A stretch of 46,616 nucleotides of DNA from Fibrobacter sp. UBA4309 (GTDB lineage Bacteria > Fibrobacterota > Fibrobacteria > Fibrobacterales > Fibrobacteraceae): positions 30,222 through 76,837 of the forward strand of contig NZ_DGUN01000049.1 in assembly GCF_002395745.1 (NCBI RefSeq), in the 5' to 3' direction. The notes below the pieces were generated by a model that did no database searches, was not told the origin of the DNA, and saw only the letters and a list, made by a program, of their open reading frames with translations. The position numbers and the translations under genes were made by a program. This document shows, in pieces, positions 16,682-24,390 of this stretch. How positions within the stretch are numbered: the stretch's first letter is position 1; every line of letters begins with the position of its first letter.

Positions 16682-17986
16682 ATGGAACGATCCCTATTTA
16701 CAAAATTGCAAGCCTGGAAGGATTCCCCGAATAGATGTCCCTTGGTGCTGGACGGGGCCCGGCAAGTCGGGAAAACCTGGATTTTGCGTCAATTTGGCGA
16801 AAAATCCTATAAAGACATGGTCTACGTGAACTGTGACCGGAACGCCTTTGCCCAGTCGCTTTTCGTAGACTACGACATGAACCGTATCCTGACAGCCCTT
16901 TCTGCATATTCGGGAAAAAAAATTCTACCGAACGAGACACTCGTAATTTTTGACGAAATCCAGGAAGTTCCCGCTGGTTTGACGGCACTCAAATATTTTT
17001 GCGAAAATAGGCCGGATATTCATGTTGCGGTGGCGGGCTCTCTGTTGGGATTGCAGAATCACGTCGGCACAGGCTTCCCGGTTGGAAAAGTTGACCGCCT
17101 TCGTCTTTATCCGATGTCCTTCAAGGAATTCTTGCTGGCGATGGGAGAATCGCCACTGGCGGATTACCTTGAAGAAGGCAAGTGGAACGAATATTTCGTC
17201 ATTAAGGACAAATTGATTAATCTGCTACGCGAGTATTACTTTGTTGGCGGCATGCCCTTAGCCGTGGACGCCTATTCCAAGCGTCGCGACATTTTTGAAG
17301 TCCGAGAAATCCAGAATAAAATACTGATGGACTATAATGACGACTTTTCAAAGCATATCCCGTCAAACGATCTGCCCAAGGTTCGGGCGATATGGAATTC
17401 TGTCCCCGGTCAGCTTGCAAAAGAAAACAAGAAGTTCATTTGGGGATACCTCCGGAAAGGGGCCCGTGCCAAGGACTACGAAAATGCCATACAGTGGCTC
17501 ATGGATGCAGGCCTCATTCATAAGGTTCACCGGGTGAAAAAATTCGATATTCCTCTCAAGTTTTATGAAGATTCAAATACGTTTAAGGTATTCCTGAATG
17601 ACCTTGGCTTGTTGGGCGCACTCGCGAACGTTCCAGCCAAGGAAATCCTGGCCGAGTCCCGACTGTTGACAGAATACAAGGGGTCATTTACGGAACAGTA
17701 CGTTGAACAGCAAATTCGATGTTCCACCGACATGCCGCTCTATTACTACACCAACGAGAATTCGACTTCCGAAATAGATCTTGTCTTGCAGGCAGAAAGG
17801 GTGTATCCTGTAGAGGTTAAGGCGGAGGAGAACCAGAAGGCGAAATCCCTTGCCTATGTACTTAAAGCAAACAACCAGCTGAACGGACTTCGTTTTTCCA
17901 TGGCGGATTATCGTGAAGAGACGAGGATGAAAAACATTCCCCTATATCTGATTGAGTGGTATTTAGAAAAAGAGTTGCTCTCATAG
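16682..17986 (+). CDS. AAA_14/DUF4143 ATPase
   Basis: Member of the large family of single-gene ATPases with an N-terminal P-loop domain (GARQVGKT, residues 25-32; VIFDEIQE Walker B near 88-95; VAGSLLGL sensor) and a C-terminal DUF4143 region with a nuclease-like SEIDLVL...VEVKAEE motif (PD-(D/E)xK type). The role of the family is not established; the genes are often mobile or found beside defence and toxin loci. I chose the ATG at 16682 (MERSLFTKLQ) over a TTG at 16643, because family members begin near here and the promoter repeats would otherwise be coding. The last codon and stop lie in the 17-bp duplication. Confidence 0.85.
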   Translation: MERSLFTKLQAWKDSPNRCPLVLDGARQVGKTWILRQFGEKSYKDMVYVNCDRNAFAQSLFVDYDMNRILTALSAYSGKKILPNETLVIFDEIQEVPAGLTALKYFCENRPDIHVAVAGSLLGLQNHVGTGFPVGKVDRLRLYPMSFKEFLLAMGESPLADYLEEGKWNEYFVIKDKLINLLREYYFVGGMPLAVDAYSKRRDIFEVREIQNKILMDYNDDFSKHIPSNDLPKVRAIWNSVPGQLAKENKKFIWGYLRKGARAKDYENAIQWLMDAGLIHKVHRVKKFDIPLKFYEDSNTFKVFLNDLGLLGALANVPAKEILAESRLLTEYKGSFTEQYVEQQIRCSTDMPLYYYTNENSTSEIDLVLQAERVYPVEVKAEENQKAKSLAYVLKANNQLNGLRFSMADYREETRMKNIPLYLIEWYLEKELLS

Positions 17987-17997
17987 GAAATTTTCAG
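17981..17997. repeat. 17-bp target-type duplication, right copy
   Basis: Second copy of TCATAGGAAATTTTCAG (see 16037). The sequence beyond it on the plus strand continues the upstream part of the same Rhs core fragment. Confidence 0.85.
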
Positions 17998-18034
17998 CGA
18001 CTTAAACTTATCTACAATCAATTTTCCCTAGGAA
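17981..18034 (-). pseudogene. Upstream half of the split Rhs core fragment
   Basis: The minus strand reads YDS, a TAG stop, then GKLIVDKFKSLKISY. This aligns with YDADGNLIEDKSKNLTISYDW in the Rhs gene at 24391-25989. It is joined directly to the terminator hairpin of the preceding cassette, so it is a scrap and not a gene. Confidence 0.7.
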
Positions 18035-18042
18035 TCGTACGG

Positions 18043-18066
18043 AAAAGGCCGCCAGAGCGACCTTTG
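18043..18066 (-). terminator. GGCCGC-type cassette terminator
   Basis: The minus strand reads AAAGGTCGC TCT GGCGGCCTTTT, a stem of about eight pairs with T-richness after it. It belongs to the same hairpin type as 23493-23516 and the degenerate hairpins inside the 143-bp repeats. Confidence 0.6.
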
Positions 18067-18093
18067 GGAAAATCGAACCATGTATATAAAGGG

Positions 18094-18265
18094 TTATGCA
18101 GCCCTCTTATTAAACTCCTGCATGGTCCAATTAAATCCATCAGTTAGAAATTTTGCAGCTTGTTTAAAAGCATCTCTGTAAGCTTCCCCAGATACATTCG
18201 ACGATGCACGCCATCGTGAAATAGAGATAGTAGCCCGCGATTTTGAAAGGGAAATACTTCGGCAT
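18094..18265 (-). pseudogene. DUF4160-like start fused out of frame to a cassette tail
   Basis: The ATG at 18265 shares its A with the stop of the upstream gene. It opens MPKYFPFKIAGYYLYFT...CIVEC, which resembles the N-terminus of small DUF4160 proteins, but homology ends after ~23 codons and the frame stops at 18164. In a second frame the DNA then reads SGEAYRDAFKQAAKFLTDGF and NWTMQEFNKRAA with a stop at 18094. The WTMQEFNKR ending recurs in the 143-bp repeats. The locus therefore looks like a recombination joint between two small cassette genes. Confidence 0.5.
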
Positions 18266-18498
18266 CAGTCGTTACCAATCAAGTCCTTGTTTTTCAAGTA
18301 ATAGGCTTGTACAAGAGCGAGGCGGCCATCATCCATCGAAGACATTATCATGTCGCCATCTTTGTTGAGCACACAGGCTTGGTCAGGATTGCTTAGATAA
18401 AGTATCTTGATGTCGCCGTTTTCCATAACGGTAAACGAATAGTTTGCGATAATCATGTCGGCGTTGTCGGCAATCTCTTTAAGCTGTAGCTCGGACAT
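18265..18498 (-). CDS. Small conserved-type protein (77 residues)
   Basis: MSELQLKEIADNADMIIANY, then YSFTVMENGDIKILYLSNPD, MDDGRLALVQAYYLKNKDL. It starts inside the 3' end of the upstream gene (20-base overlap) with GAGGTGG before its ATG, and its stop shares a base with the next ATG. The tight arrangement indicates a translationally coupled set. I know similar small-protein pairs beside DUF4160 genes in gut bacteria, but no function has been assigned that I can name. No signal peptide, so cytoplasmic. Confidence 0.7.
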   Translation of the reverse strand: MSELQLKEIADNADMIIANYSFTVMENGDIKILYLSNPDQACVLNKDGDMIMSSMDDGRLALVQAYYLKNKDLIGND

Positions 18499-18784
18499 TT
18501 TCCACCTCGACGGGCTTTATCGGTTGCAAGAAAATTTTCGGGTCAATATAAAGGTTTTCCAGTATCGGAACCAAGTCAATATAATCTTCGACAAGCTTAT
18601 CCTGGCTATGGCTATAGACGGCATCGACCACAAGGTAGCCGTTGTCCCATTCTTTGACCCTCGCTATCCGAACAAGACTATACGGTCCCTTGAACCGGAT
18701 TGTCCGTCCGTTAAACGAGAAAGATATGTACCCCCCGTCATTCGACAGGAGCGCCTTTGAATTGACCATACCGCTAATATACAT
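18479..18784 (-). CDS. Small conserved-type protein (101 residues)
   Basis: A compact soluble protein, rich in beta-type segments: GYISFSFNGRTIRFKGPYSL, VRIARVKEWDNGYLVVDAVY, VEDYIDLVPIL. AAGGGAA lies before the ATG, supporting the start. It leads a three-gene coupled set whose third member is broken. Its position among toxin-cassette debris makes an immunity or antitoxin role conceivable, but nothing in the sequence proves it. Confidence 0.7.
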   Translation of the reverse strand: MYISGMVNSKALLSNDGGYISFSFNGRTIRFKGPYSLVRIARVKEWDNGYLVVDAVYSHSQDKLVEDYIDLVPILENLYIDPKIFLQPIKPVEVENVRATA

Positions 18785-18831
18785 TTATTCCCTTACAGGC
18801 GCAAGTGCACGATTCCATAAGGAAACCCTTG

Positions 18832-18998
18832 TCAATCGCCTTGCATACTGAATATACAGAAAAAGGCTGCCGGGGCGACCCTCTTATTAAAATCCTGCAT
18901 AGTCCAGTATCCCACTTGCCATTGTGTTCCCCTTTCTTGGACTACGCAATGAATATGATAATACTTTTCCCCACTTATGTAAAATCGTACCAGTCCAC
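18832..18998 (-). pseudogene. Cassette remnant ending WTMQDFNKR, inside 143-bp repeat
   Basis: The minus strand reads GLVRFYISGEKYYHIHC and QWQVGYWTMQDFNKR, then runs through a terminator-like hairpin to a stop at 18832. The same frame is open at 26226-26084, where most substitutions change residues, so it is no longer under protein selection there. An open frame extends back into the FISUMP gene, but its start there is not credible. Only the tail of the original gene remains. Confidence 0.45.
18856..18998. repeat. 143-bp direct repeat, copy 1
   Basis: Matches 26084-26226 at about 137 of 143 positions without gaps, from ACAGAAAAAGG to GTACCAGTCCAC. Copy 1 abuts the second 61-bp repeat at base 18998. 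A third partial match (CTCTTATTAAACTCCTGCAT and flanks) lies at about 18096-18130. Confidence 0.9.
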
Positions 18999-19058
18999 CT
19001 TCACAAACAACTTTATTTTTTAAGTTTATACAAAAACTTACAAACTGCTTACTTTGGT
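18998..19058. repeat. 61-bp direct repeat, copy 2
   Basis: Partner of 15749-15809 (58/61). On the minus strand it begins seven bases after the FISUMP stop codon, so it occupies that gene's 3' region. Confidence 0.88.
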
Positions 19059-19064
19059 CGGAGG

Positions 19065-19898
19065 CTAGTCCATCAGGCAACGCAGGTAATGCGAAGCGTA
19101 GTCCGATTTGTTCGTATACGTTTTTACGACAGGCTTCTGGGGCATGGTATCGAAACAAATGGCATATGCCTTGTTATATGTCCTTTCGGTTGCCGTATAA
19201 TAGCACGACATGGATTCGTTTCTTTCGTTTGGAACGGGGATCGAGAACCCGTATTCGTCGGTTCCCTTGTAATCGGGACTCTTGTAATCCCATTCCGTAG
19301 AAAGCAGCTTGGAAACGGGCCCCTGATGGACAAGAACCTGCCACTCATCCATAGTGGGCACGTGCCATCCCTTGGGGCAAAGCCCCTGCGTGTGGAATGC
19401 AGAATCCTGCACACCGGCAAACGCCAGGGAATCCCTGAATTTGCACGGAAGCTGCATGACGGTCATCCACGAGTAGTAACGCCCATATTTTTTCAACGTG
19501 GAATCTGGCGGATAGCTCCAGTTTTCAGAAAAGTTGCTTTCGCATCCCACTAGATACGTAGAATCGACAATTCTCATGTTTTCGGCCATCCAGATCTGGT
19601 CGCCGATTTTTGCCGTTTTGTACACGTCGCCGTCGCGTTCGTCAGTCAAGAGGCCAGTTTCGGGGTCGTAGTTTGCAGGCAGCACCTTCGATTCGCTGGA
19701 AACGATATTTTCGGCCGAGCTGCTGGAAGAAACTTCCGGCGATTCCGCTCCAGACGACGAAACATCGCCCTTTTCCGAAGAACTCGAAACTGTTGTTTCG
19801 CCGGTTTGCTCCTGATCGGGACTGGAAGAAGAATCTTCTCCGCAGGCAACCAGCGCAAACATCATTGACAGACAACAAATTAGGGATTTTATTTTCAT
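19065..19898 (-). CDS. FISUMP-domain lipoprotein
   Basis: Lipoprotein signal (LVAC, Cys19), a Ser/Glu-rich linker (residues 20-75), then a Fibrobacter succinogenes major paralogous domain: GDVYKTAKIGDQIWMAENMR, GRYYSWMTVMQL, CPKGWHVPTMDEWQVLV, SYPPDS, YGFSIPVP and a C-terminal HYLRCLMD. The domain is a C-type-lectin-like surface module found in many copies in Fibrobacter; binding partners are not known. It is the last gene before the repeat-rich debris and reads in the same direction as the Rhs cassettes, but 111 bases separate it from the gene upstream, so it probably has its own promoter. Confidence 0.9.
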   Translation of the reverse strand: MKIKSLICCLSMMFALVACGEDSSSSPDQEQTGETTVSSSSEKGDVSSSGAESPEVSSSSSAENIVSSESKVLPANYDPETGLLTDERDGDVYKTAKIGDQIWMAENMRIVDSTYLVGCESNFSENWSYPPDSTLKKYGRYYSWMTVMQLPCKFRDSLAFAGVQDSAFHTQGLCPKGWHVPTMDEWQVLVHQGPVSKLLSTEWDYKSPDYKGTDEYGFSIPVPNERNESMSCYYTATERTYNKAYAICFDTMPQKPVVKTYTNKSDYASHYLRCLMD

Positions 19899-20009
19899 TT
19901 TGTTCTCCTAAAAGGGCTTAGAGAAATATACCTAATTTAGACAAAAAAGGGGAGAAAAACGCGTATTATCACATTTTCCCCAATTATAAATTGCGTTATT
20001 TCAAAAAGG

Positions 20010-20498
20010 CTAGCGTTTACCCGACAAAGAGCGCTCAACGTTTACACGGCCAAAATACGCCGTAGCACGTTCTGTAGCACCATTGAAAAATATTTTACCA
20101 CCTTCTATTTTGCAATATTCTGCTTGTTGTTCAATGCGCCACGCATCTGCGCCCAAATCCGTCATAATCTTGTTCACATCTTTAAACGGAACCAGTTTCA
20201 CAACATATAGCCGCAAGGTATCGCACGTTACGCCGTTGGCAGAAACGCAGTTCCAATTACCTATGGCCCCAAGGCGATAATGGGCAGAATCACCTTCGTC
20301 TTTTTTGAATTTTTCCGCGTACTTGAGAACATCATCTTCACTCATATAGTCCGGATAGTAAATGCCATTGACTTTTTTCATTTTGAGCTCAATGGTTCCC
20401 GGCGGAGGGTCAAAGCGAGGCTGTGACGACAGGTTTTGATGGTGCGCATTATGGCAACAACACAGAAGGATTGCAGAGCAAAGCAGTATACATCTCAT
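20010..20498 (-). CDS. Small secreted protein, candidate immunity factor
   Basis: A 162-residue protein with a short hydrophobic leader (MRCILLCSAILLCCCH), possibly a lipoprotein, then GIYYPDYMSEDDVLKYAEKF and RVNVERSLSGKR at the end. I do not recognise a family. Its ATG overlaps the stop of the upstream small secreted gene by four bases. Position after an Rhs tip, small size, export signal and AT-rich codons make an immunity role against the HExxH tip plausible; this is inference only. Confidence 0.6.
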   Translation of the reverse strand: MRCILLCSAILLCCCHNAHHQNLSSQPRFDPPPGTIELKMKKVNGIYYPDYMSEDDVLKYAEKFKKDEGDSAHYRLGAIGNWNCVSANGVTCDTLRLYVVKLVPFKDVNKIMTDLGADAWRIEQQAEYCKIEGGKIFFNGATERATAYFGRVNVERSLSGKR

Positions 20499-20986
20499 CT
20501 AAAGAGCACCCCTTCTTTTATGTTGTAACAGCGGTTAGTCACGACAATATCCGTCTGAGGCTTTTCCCAAATGGTAAAACTATCCAAGACCGCATAATCT
20601 ACATAGTCATACCAAACATAAACGAAGTTCAAGGCATCTGTTTCTTGCTTTTCTTTTTTCTGGTTCCATTTGTTGATACAGTAATCTCTAGATCTTTGAT
20701 CGTCATTTATTCTAGAAACAAAATAAAATGAAGAATCGTTACTCGTATCACAAAAAGACGGATCATCGCAGATGTTCTTGCGCCCGGAGGTTCCTATTAT
20801 TCTGCGAACAACACTTGTATCTAACCGACAGGGGAATCCAATACGAGACTCGCCCCAACAGACTTCCTCCGATGGAGCTCTCTGTGTAGCCATAAAACAG
20901 GCACACAGAACTAGACAAGCAGCAATAATCACCAACTTTTTTATAAGCAACCTGAACCCCAAATCAATATTCGTTAACAACCTCAT
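20495..20986 (-). CDS. Small lipoprotein, candidate immunity factor
   Basis: I place the start at 20986 (MRLLTNIDLGFRLLIKKL), overlapping the Rhs-tip stop by 23 bases, instead of the first in-frame ATG at 21061, because the hydrophobic leader and the cysteine (IIAACLVLCAC) then sit at normal lipoprotein distance. The mature part is Cys- and Trp-rich (CWGESRIGFPC, NKWNQKKEKQ, VYVWYDYVDY) with no family I recognise. The overlaps on both sides indicate coupled translation with the Rhs tip and the next gene, as expected for toxin-immunity pairs. Confidence 0.6.
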   Translation of the reverse strand: MRLLTNIDLGFRLLIKKLVIIAACLVLCACFMATQRAPSEEVCWGESRIGFPCRLDTSVVRRIIGTSGRKNICDDPSFCDTSNDSSFYFVSRINDDQRSRDYCINKWNQKKEKQETDALNFVYVWYDYVDYAVLDSFTIWEKPQTDIVVTNRCYNIKEGVLFR

Positions 20987-22040
20987 AACCAAGTAAGGCC
21001 CTAAACTGATCTGTATTCTTTTGAAGGCTATTTTGTCTAATATACTGCCACTGTTCATCAAGGCTATTATTAATAGTATTTTTCAATTCAGGGCTCCAAT
21101 ATCTACCATATCTATAATTAGAAATATCCTTTGTGATAGTTTCTTGAGGCATGCCATATTTATTCATAAAAGCACCTTTATCAAGATTTCTCTCCAAATC
21201 TGGCGTAGTCGACATTGCTATAGCCTTTTCTGTGAGTTCATAATGCATGGTTTCGTGTTTGGCAGCATACAAGAACCTATCAGGGTCAAATTTCATTTCA
21301 TTCCCAACTTTTACCATAAAGTCGTCATTATAAAGGGTCACCTTATTCAATGTGGGATCATAATTAGACTGTCCTAAAGTAGTTCCATCTGTCACCGGAT
21401 TGTAGTCTGTTGTTCCCGACTGAGTATTAGCAAACCATCCGCCCATTGCAACATCATAATTTCCAGAAGACCCAACAGCTTTTGCTGCTCGATCAAGCAT
21501 ATCTAGACGATTACCCCATTCAGCAACAGTTCTATCAACCTCTAAAGCATATCGATCAACTAAACCATATTGTAAACCAGCGGTAAGAGCCCCCAATCCT
21601 GCCCCTATACCTACACCCGTCCAAAATTCACTGCTATCCCACTTAGGATCAAGTCCCGATACTTTTTGTTGAGCGTAATTAGTGGCGTATTGTCCTGCCG
21701 AACCAACAGCCCCACCAACGGCTCCGCCAACAACCGCTCCTGCTGCTGCAGATTGCAAACCGAGGCCCGCAAGCCCTGTTGCTGCTCCACCGGTCGCAGC
21801 GGCAGCCGCACCCACGGCTGCACCACCGAAAAAGCCTATGCTTACCGAAGCGCCACAACGAGAGTTTGAACCCGGTGCAGTACATTGAATGGCTCCATTA
21901 ACAGTCCCCACCACAGCGCCAACTACAGCACCAACAAGGACATGCACAAATTCCCCGTTCGGATCGACATAGTTTACCGGATCGCCGCCGTACGTGTACG
22001 GGTTGGCAAATTGTCCCCGGCGGGGTCCGGAGTCAACCAC
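20964..22040 (-). pseudogene. Rhs tip: glycine zipper plus HExxH domain, frameshifted from its core
   Basis: The frame resumes the Rhs sequence at QFANPYTYGGDPVNYVDPNG, the normal end of an Rhs core, but in a different frame from the core gene upstream. Residues ~33-160 are a Gly/Ala-rich hydrophobic region (VGAVVGAVVGTV, AGAVVGGAVGGAVG), as in toxins that cross membranes. The C-terminal domain contains AAKHETMHYELT with HETMH at residues 262-266, the zincin HExxH motif, so a metallopeptidase-type toxin is likely. The ATG at 22040 lies in core sequence read out of frame, so this part is expressed only if the shift is bypassed or is a sequence error. Confidence 0.75.
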
Positions 22041-23488
22041 ATGCCGAAGAACGGGTCGAAGTAGCGGCTCCCGAAATACAGTTTGCGGATGGACCCGTCT
22101 TCTTCCTTGCCCTGCCAGCGTTTGTTGTCCTCGACATTGCCGTGCACAATTTCGCTAGAAGTTCCATAAGCATAGTAGTCGATTGCGCCATTGAGCCCAC
22201 CTGTGCTCGCGTAGGCGCGCACGTTACCCTGCATGTCCGTCACCGGATAGTAAGCAATACCACTGTTCATATCACGGAACCCGCCCGCAACAAGATCCAT
22301 CTGGGTCAATGTAAAGCCTACATCGTTGCTCACGTGCTGCGCATAGTACTTGCCTACACCGGGCATCGTCGCGAACTCTTCATCAACGCCGGCACCACGG
22401 AAAGCCGTCCATATGCGTTGACCGCCCTCGTCGTACGCCATGTACATGGTCTGACTCACATCAGCAACATTGCCCGAATTCACCTGGTCAAGCGTCGGCT
22501 CGGCCGCCGTAGCAGAAAGGGCATATGCAGCCTCCGGAAGCCCTGCAGAGTTCAGGCGGTAGGCGACGTTCACATGGCGATCAAGCCAAGCATTGCCAGC
22601 CGCATCATAAAGGAAGTATTCTTCAGTACCGGATGGCGAAGACCCATTTACATTGAAACCCGAGGGACGATACTTGTCACGATTGGAATAGGTATAGTTG
22701 ACCGTTGTATCGCCTTCTTTCTTGCGAGTCATCTGACCATAGGGACCTTCATAAGCATATTCACCCGAAAGCGCACCATTCGCCTTTATCAAGCGACCAT
22801 CGGCATCGTACTTGTAGTTTACGGAGCGAACTACGTCACCACGTCCAGGCAATCCTTTCCAAGTATGTTCAACCTTGAAAATGCGACCAGCAAGCGGTGT
22901 TACGTAATCTATTGTATCCTGGAAAAGCAACTTGCTGTCGTCTTCATAGACAATTTTCTTCGGACGATCGTGTACATCACGGATTATAGTCTTCTTGTAA
23001 ACAAGCACGCCCTTGTCATAGTAGCTCTTACTCTTTACATTGCCATTTTTCGTGTACACGTAGGTCGCGATATTCTTGTGGTTTTCATCCTCGATTTTCA
23101 GTAGACGGCCGGCGGCGTCGTAGTTACGATAGCGCCCAGCGCGAGGTACGAAAGCAGATGCACTCGCATCCCATTCACCGAAGGTAGAATGAATGAGTTC
23201 ATCTGACTGATTATACTCATAGGACAGTTCCACTGCAGGCATGCCGGGCATCGTGTAGATTACCCACTGGCGGGTCTTGCGGCCAATGCGGTCGTAGCTC
23301 GCCATCTTGGCAACGGCAAGTTTGCCGTCGGCATCGTAAGCGAATGTCGCACCGACATCTTTCTCGCGGATATTCTGCATGCTATTTAATATAGCAGAAA
23401 TCAAGGAAGCATCGGCATTAAGCCCGTATTTGGTTAAAATATATGCTTTTTTACTTGTCAAGTGATACGAAGAATCAGTTGGAATCAC
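21974..23488 (-). pseudogene. Rhs core fragment (YD repeats), 5'-truncated and frameshifted
   Basis: Carries YD-type repeats (FAYDADGKLAVAKMASYDRI, YKYDADGRLIKANG, YRNYDAAGRLLKIED) and the Rhs core end DYYAYGTSSE...YFGSRYFDPFFGMWLTPDPAG. After GCCGGGGACAATTTG the frame is lost and ends in unrelated residues, while the tip continues in another frame. The beginning is also incomplete: a GTG at the edge of a terminator opens the frame, with no signal peptide or N-terminal Rhs domains. Residues 18-44 (TKYGLNADASLISAIL...) match the start of the other Rhs ORF. It is best read as a displaced Rhs module. Confidence 0.78.
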
Positions 23489-23492
23489 ATGA

Positions 23493-23516
23493 AAAAGGCC
23501 GCTGAAGCGGCCTTTG
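23493..23516 (-). terminator. Terminator after the candidate immunity gene
   Basis: The minus strand reads AAAGGCCGC TTCA GCGGCCTTTTTC: a perfect 9-bp stem with a T tail, about 85 bases after the stop of the gene ending at 23599 and directly before the next Rhs fragment. Confidence 0.88.
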
Positions 23517-23598
23517 CAGTGGCAAAAAAGGAATGTGTATCCATCAACTTGTTAATGAAATCACACCAGAGCCTTTTCACTTTTTTTCGTAATTCAAA

Positions 23599-24390
23599 TC
23601 AATCACATTCCTTTATTTGAAAAGGAGTCATGCAAATCTTTTTATTATCAAAATACATATATATTACATTATCTTTTCTTTCAAAGTTAACAAAATCTTT
23701 TTGATGTTTTATTTCAGAAATGAAATAATCCTGAATAAGAGACAATAGTGCAATATGATGGATGTAATCTTTATAAAAAACATCGTCCAAGTTTGTGTGT
23801 GAGCACAAACCTCTCTCACATATGGTTGTTGCTTTCTTCAGGTCTTTCTTTATTTCATTTATTTTTAAATCATCCACCTTACGTAAGGAATCGTTAAAAG
23901 CCAACCGGTTGCTGTCGCTAATTTCCTTTTTTGTTGAATACTCGCTATTGTCATATTTTGATATAGATAAAGCTTGACGTGGCGCGCCATTAATAATACC
24001 AATAGGATTTAAATAAACCGTATCAATAAAAACACCCACTGAAAATCTTTTTCCTTTGCCACTCTTTTTTAATGTTGCTGAAAAATAAAGGCTTTTCACA
24101 CGATTTCCATCTATAAACGTATTGTAACACAACTGATTTTGCGAGCATTCATAAAACTCAGAACGATCAAATGAATTTACAATGTCAGAATTATCAATAT
24201 CATTTATTCGCCTTTGTGCTACAAATTGAATTTCCGGAATCATATCATTCAATCGAATAAAATCAGAATAGCCTCTTTTTTTTAAATATTCGATTGCGAT
24301 TTTTTCATAATTACAATCACTTTCGTTTTCACATGCGAGCAGCATGAAAAATAATGGTAAAAAGAAAAATATTTTTTTTTGCATTATCAT
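23599..24390 (-). CDS. AT-rich lipoprotein, candidate immunity to the JAB-type Rhs tip
   Basis: A 263-residue protein with a lipoprotein signal (FFMLLAC, Cys20), followed by a soluble domain with no family I recognise (YEKIAIEYLKKRGYSDFIRL, LKINEIKKDLKKATTICERG, VIYMYFDNKKICMTPF). Its frame begins on the base next to the Rhs stop codon, and codons are strongly AT-rich compared with core genes here. Zero spacing after an Rhs toxin, export to the envelope and a private terminator make it the likely cognate immunity protein. The role is inferred from position only. Confidence 0.68.
   Translation of the reverse strand: MIMQKKIFFFLPLFFMLLACENESDCNYEKIAIEYLKKRGYSDFIRLNDMIPEIQFVAQRRINDIDNSDIVNSFDRSEFYECSQNQLCYNTFIDGNRVKSLYFSATLKKSGKGKRFSVGVFIDTVYLNPIGIINGAPRQALSISKYDNSEYSTKKEISDSNRLAFNDSLRKVDDLKINEIKKDLKKATTICERGLCSHTNLDDVFYKDYIHHIALLSLIQDYFISEIKHQKDFVNFERKDNVIYMYFDNKKICMTPFQIKECD

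Larger units (their letters stand above)
16054..17980. mobile_element. 1.93-kb insert splitting an Rhs fragment
   Basis: The segment lies between two 17-bp direct copies and interrupts an Rhs core fragment whose two halves read GKLIVDKFKSLKISY and LKISYDWRGMPV. It carries a truncated ATPase-type gene (minus) and a DUF4143 ATPase gene (plus). No transposase and no terminal inverted repeats are visible, so the mechanism is unknown; capture during repair or by a helper element are options. The final Ser and stop codon of the ATPase gene are supplied by the duplicated target. Confidence 0.6.

Noticed and set aside
16054..17980. Classical insertion sequence
   Set aside because: No transposase and no terminal inverted repeats; kept as an insert of unknown mechanism.
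18832..19158. 108-codon frame overlapping the 3' end of the FISUMP gene
   Set aside because: Its first half is the FISUMP gene read in another frame; only the part inside the 143-bp repeat is meaningful, and that was listed as a remnant.
21021..21377. Plus-strand frames opposite the Rhs tip
   Set aside because: The minus strand has the core-end motif, the hydrophobic repeats and HExxH; the plus-strand frames have no support.
22142..23104. 320-codon frame opposite the Rhs core
   Set aside because: YD repeats on the minus strand account for the region.
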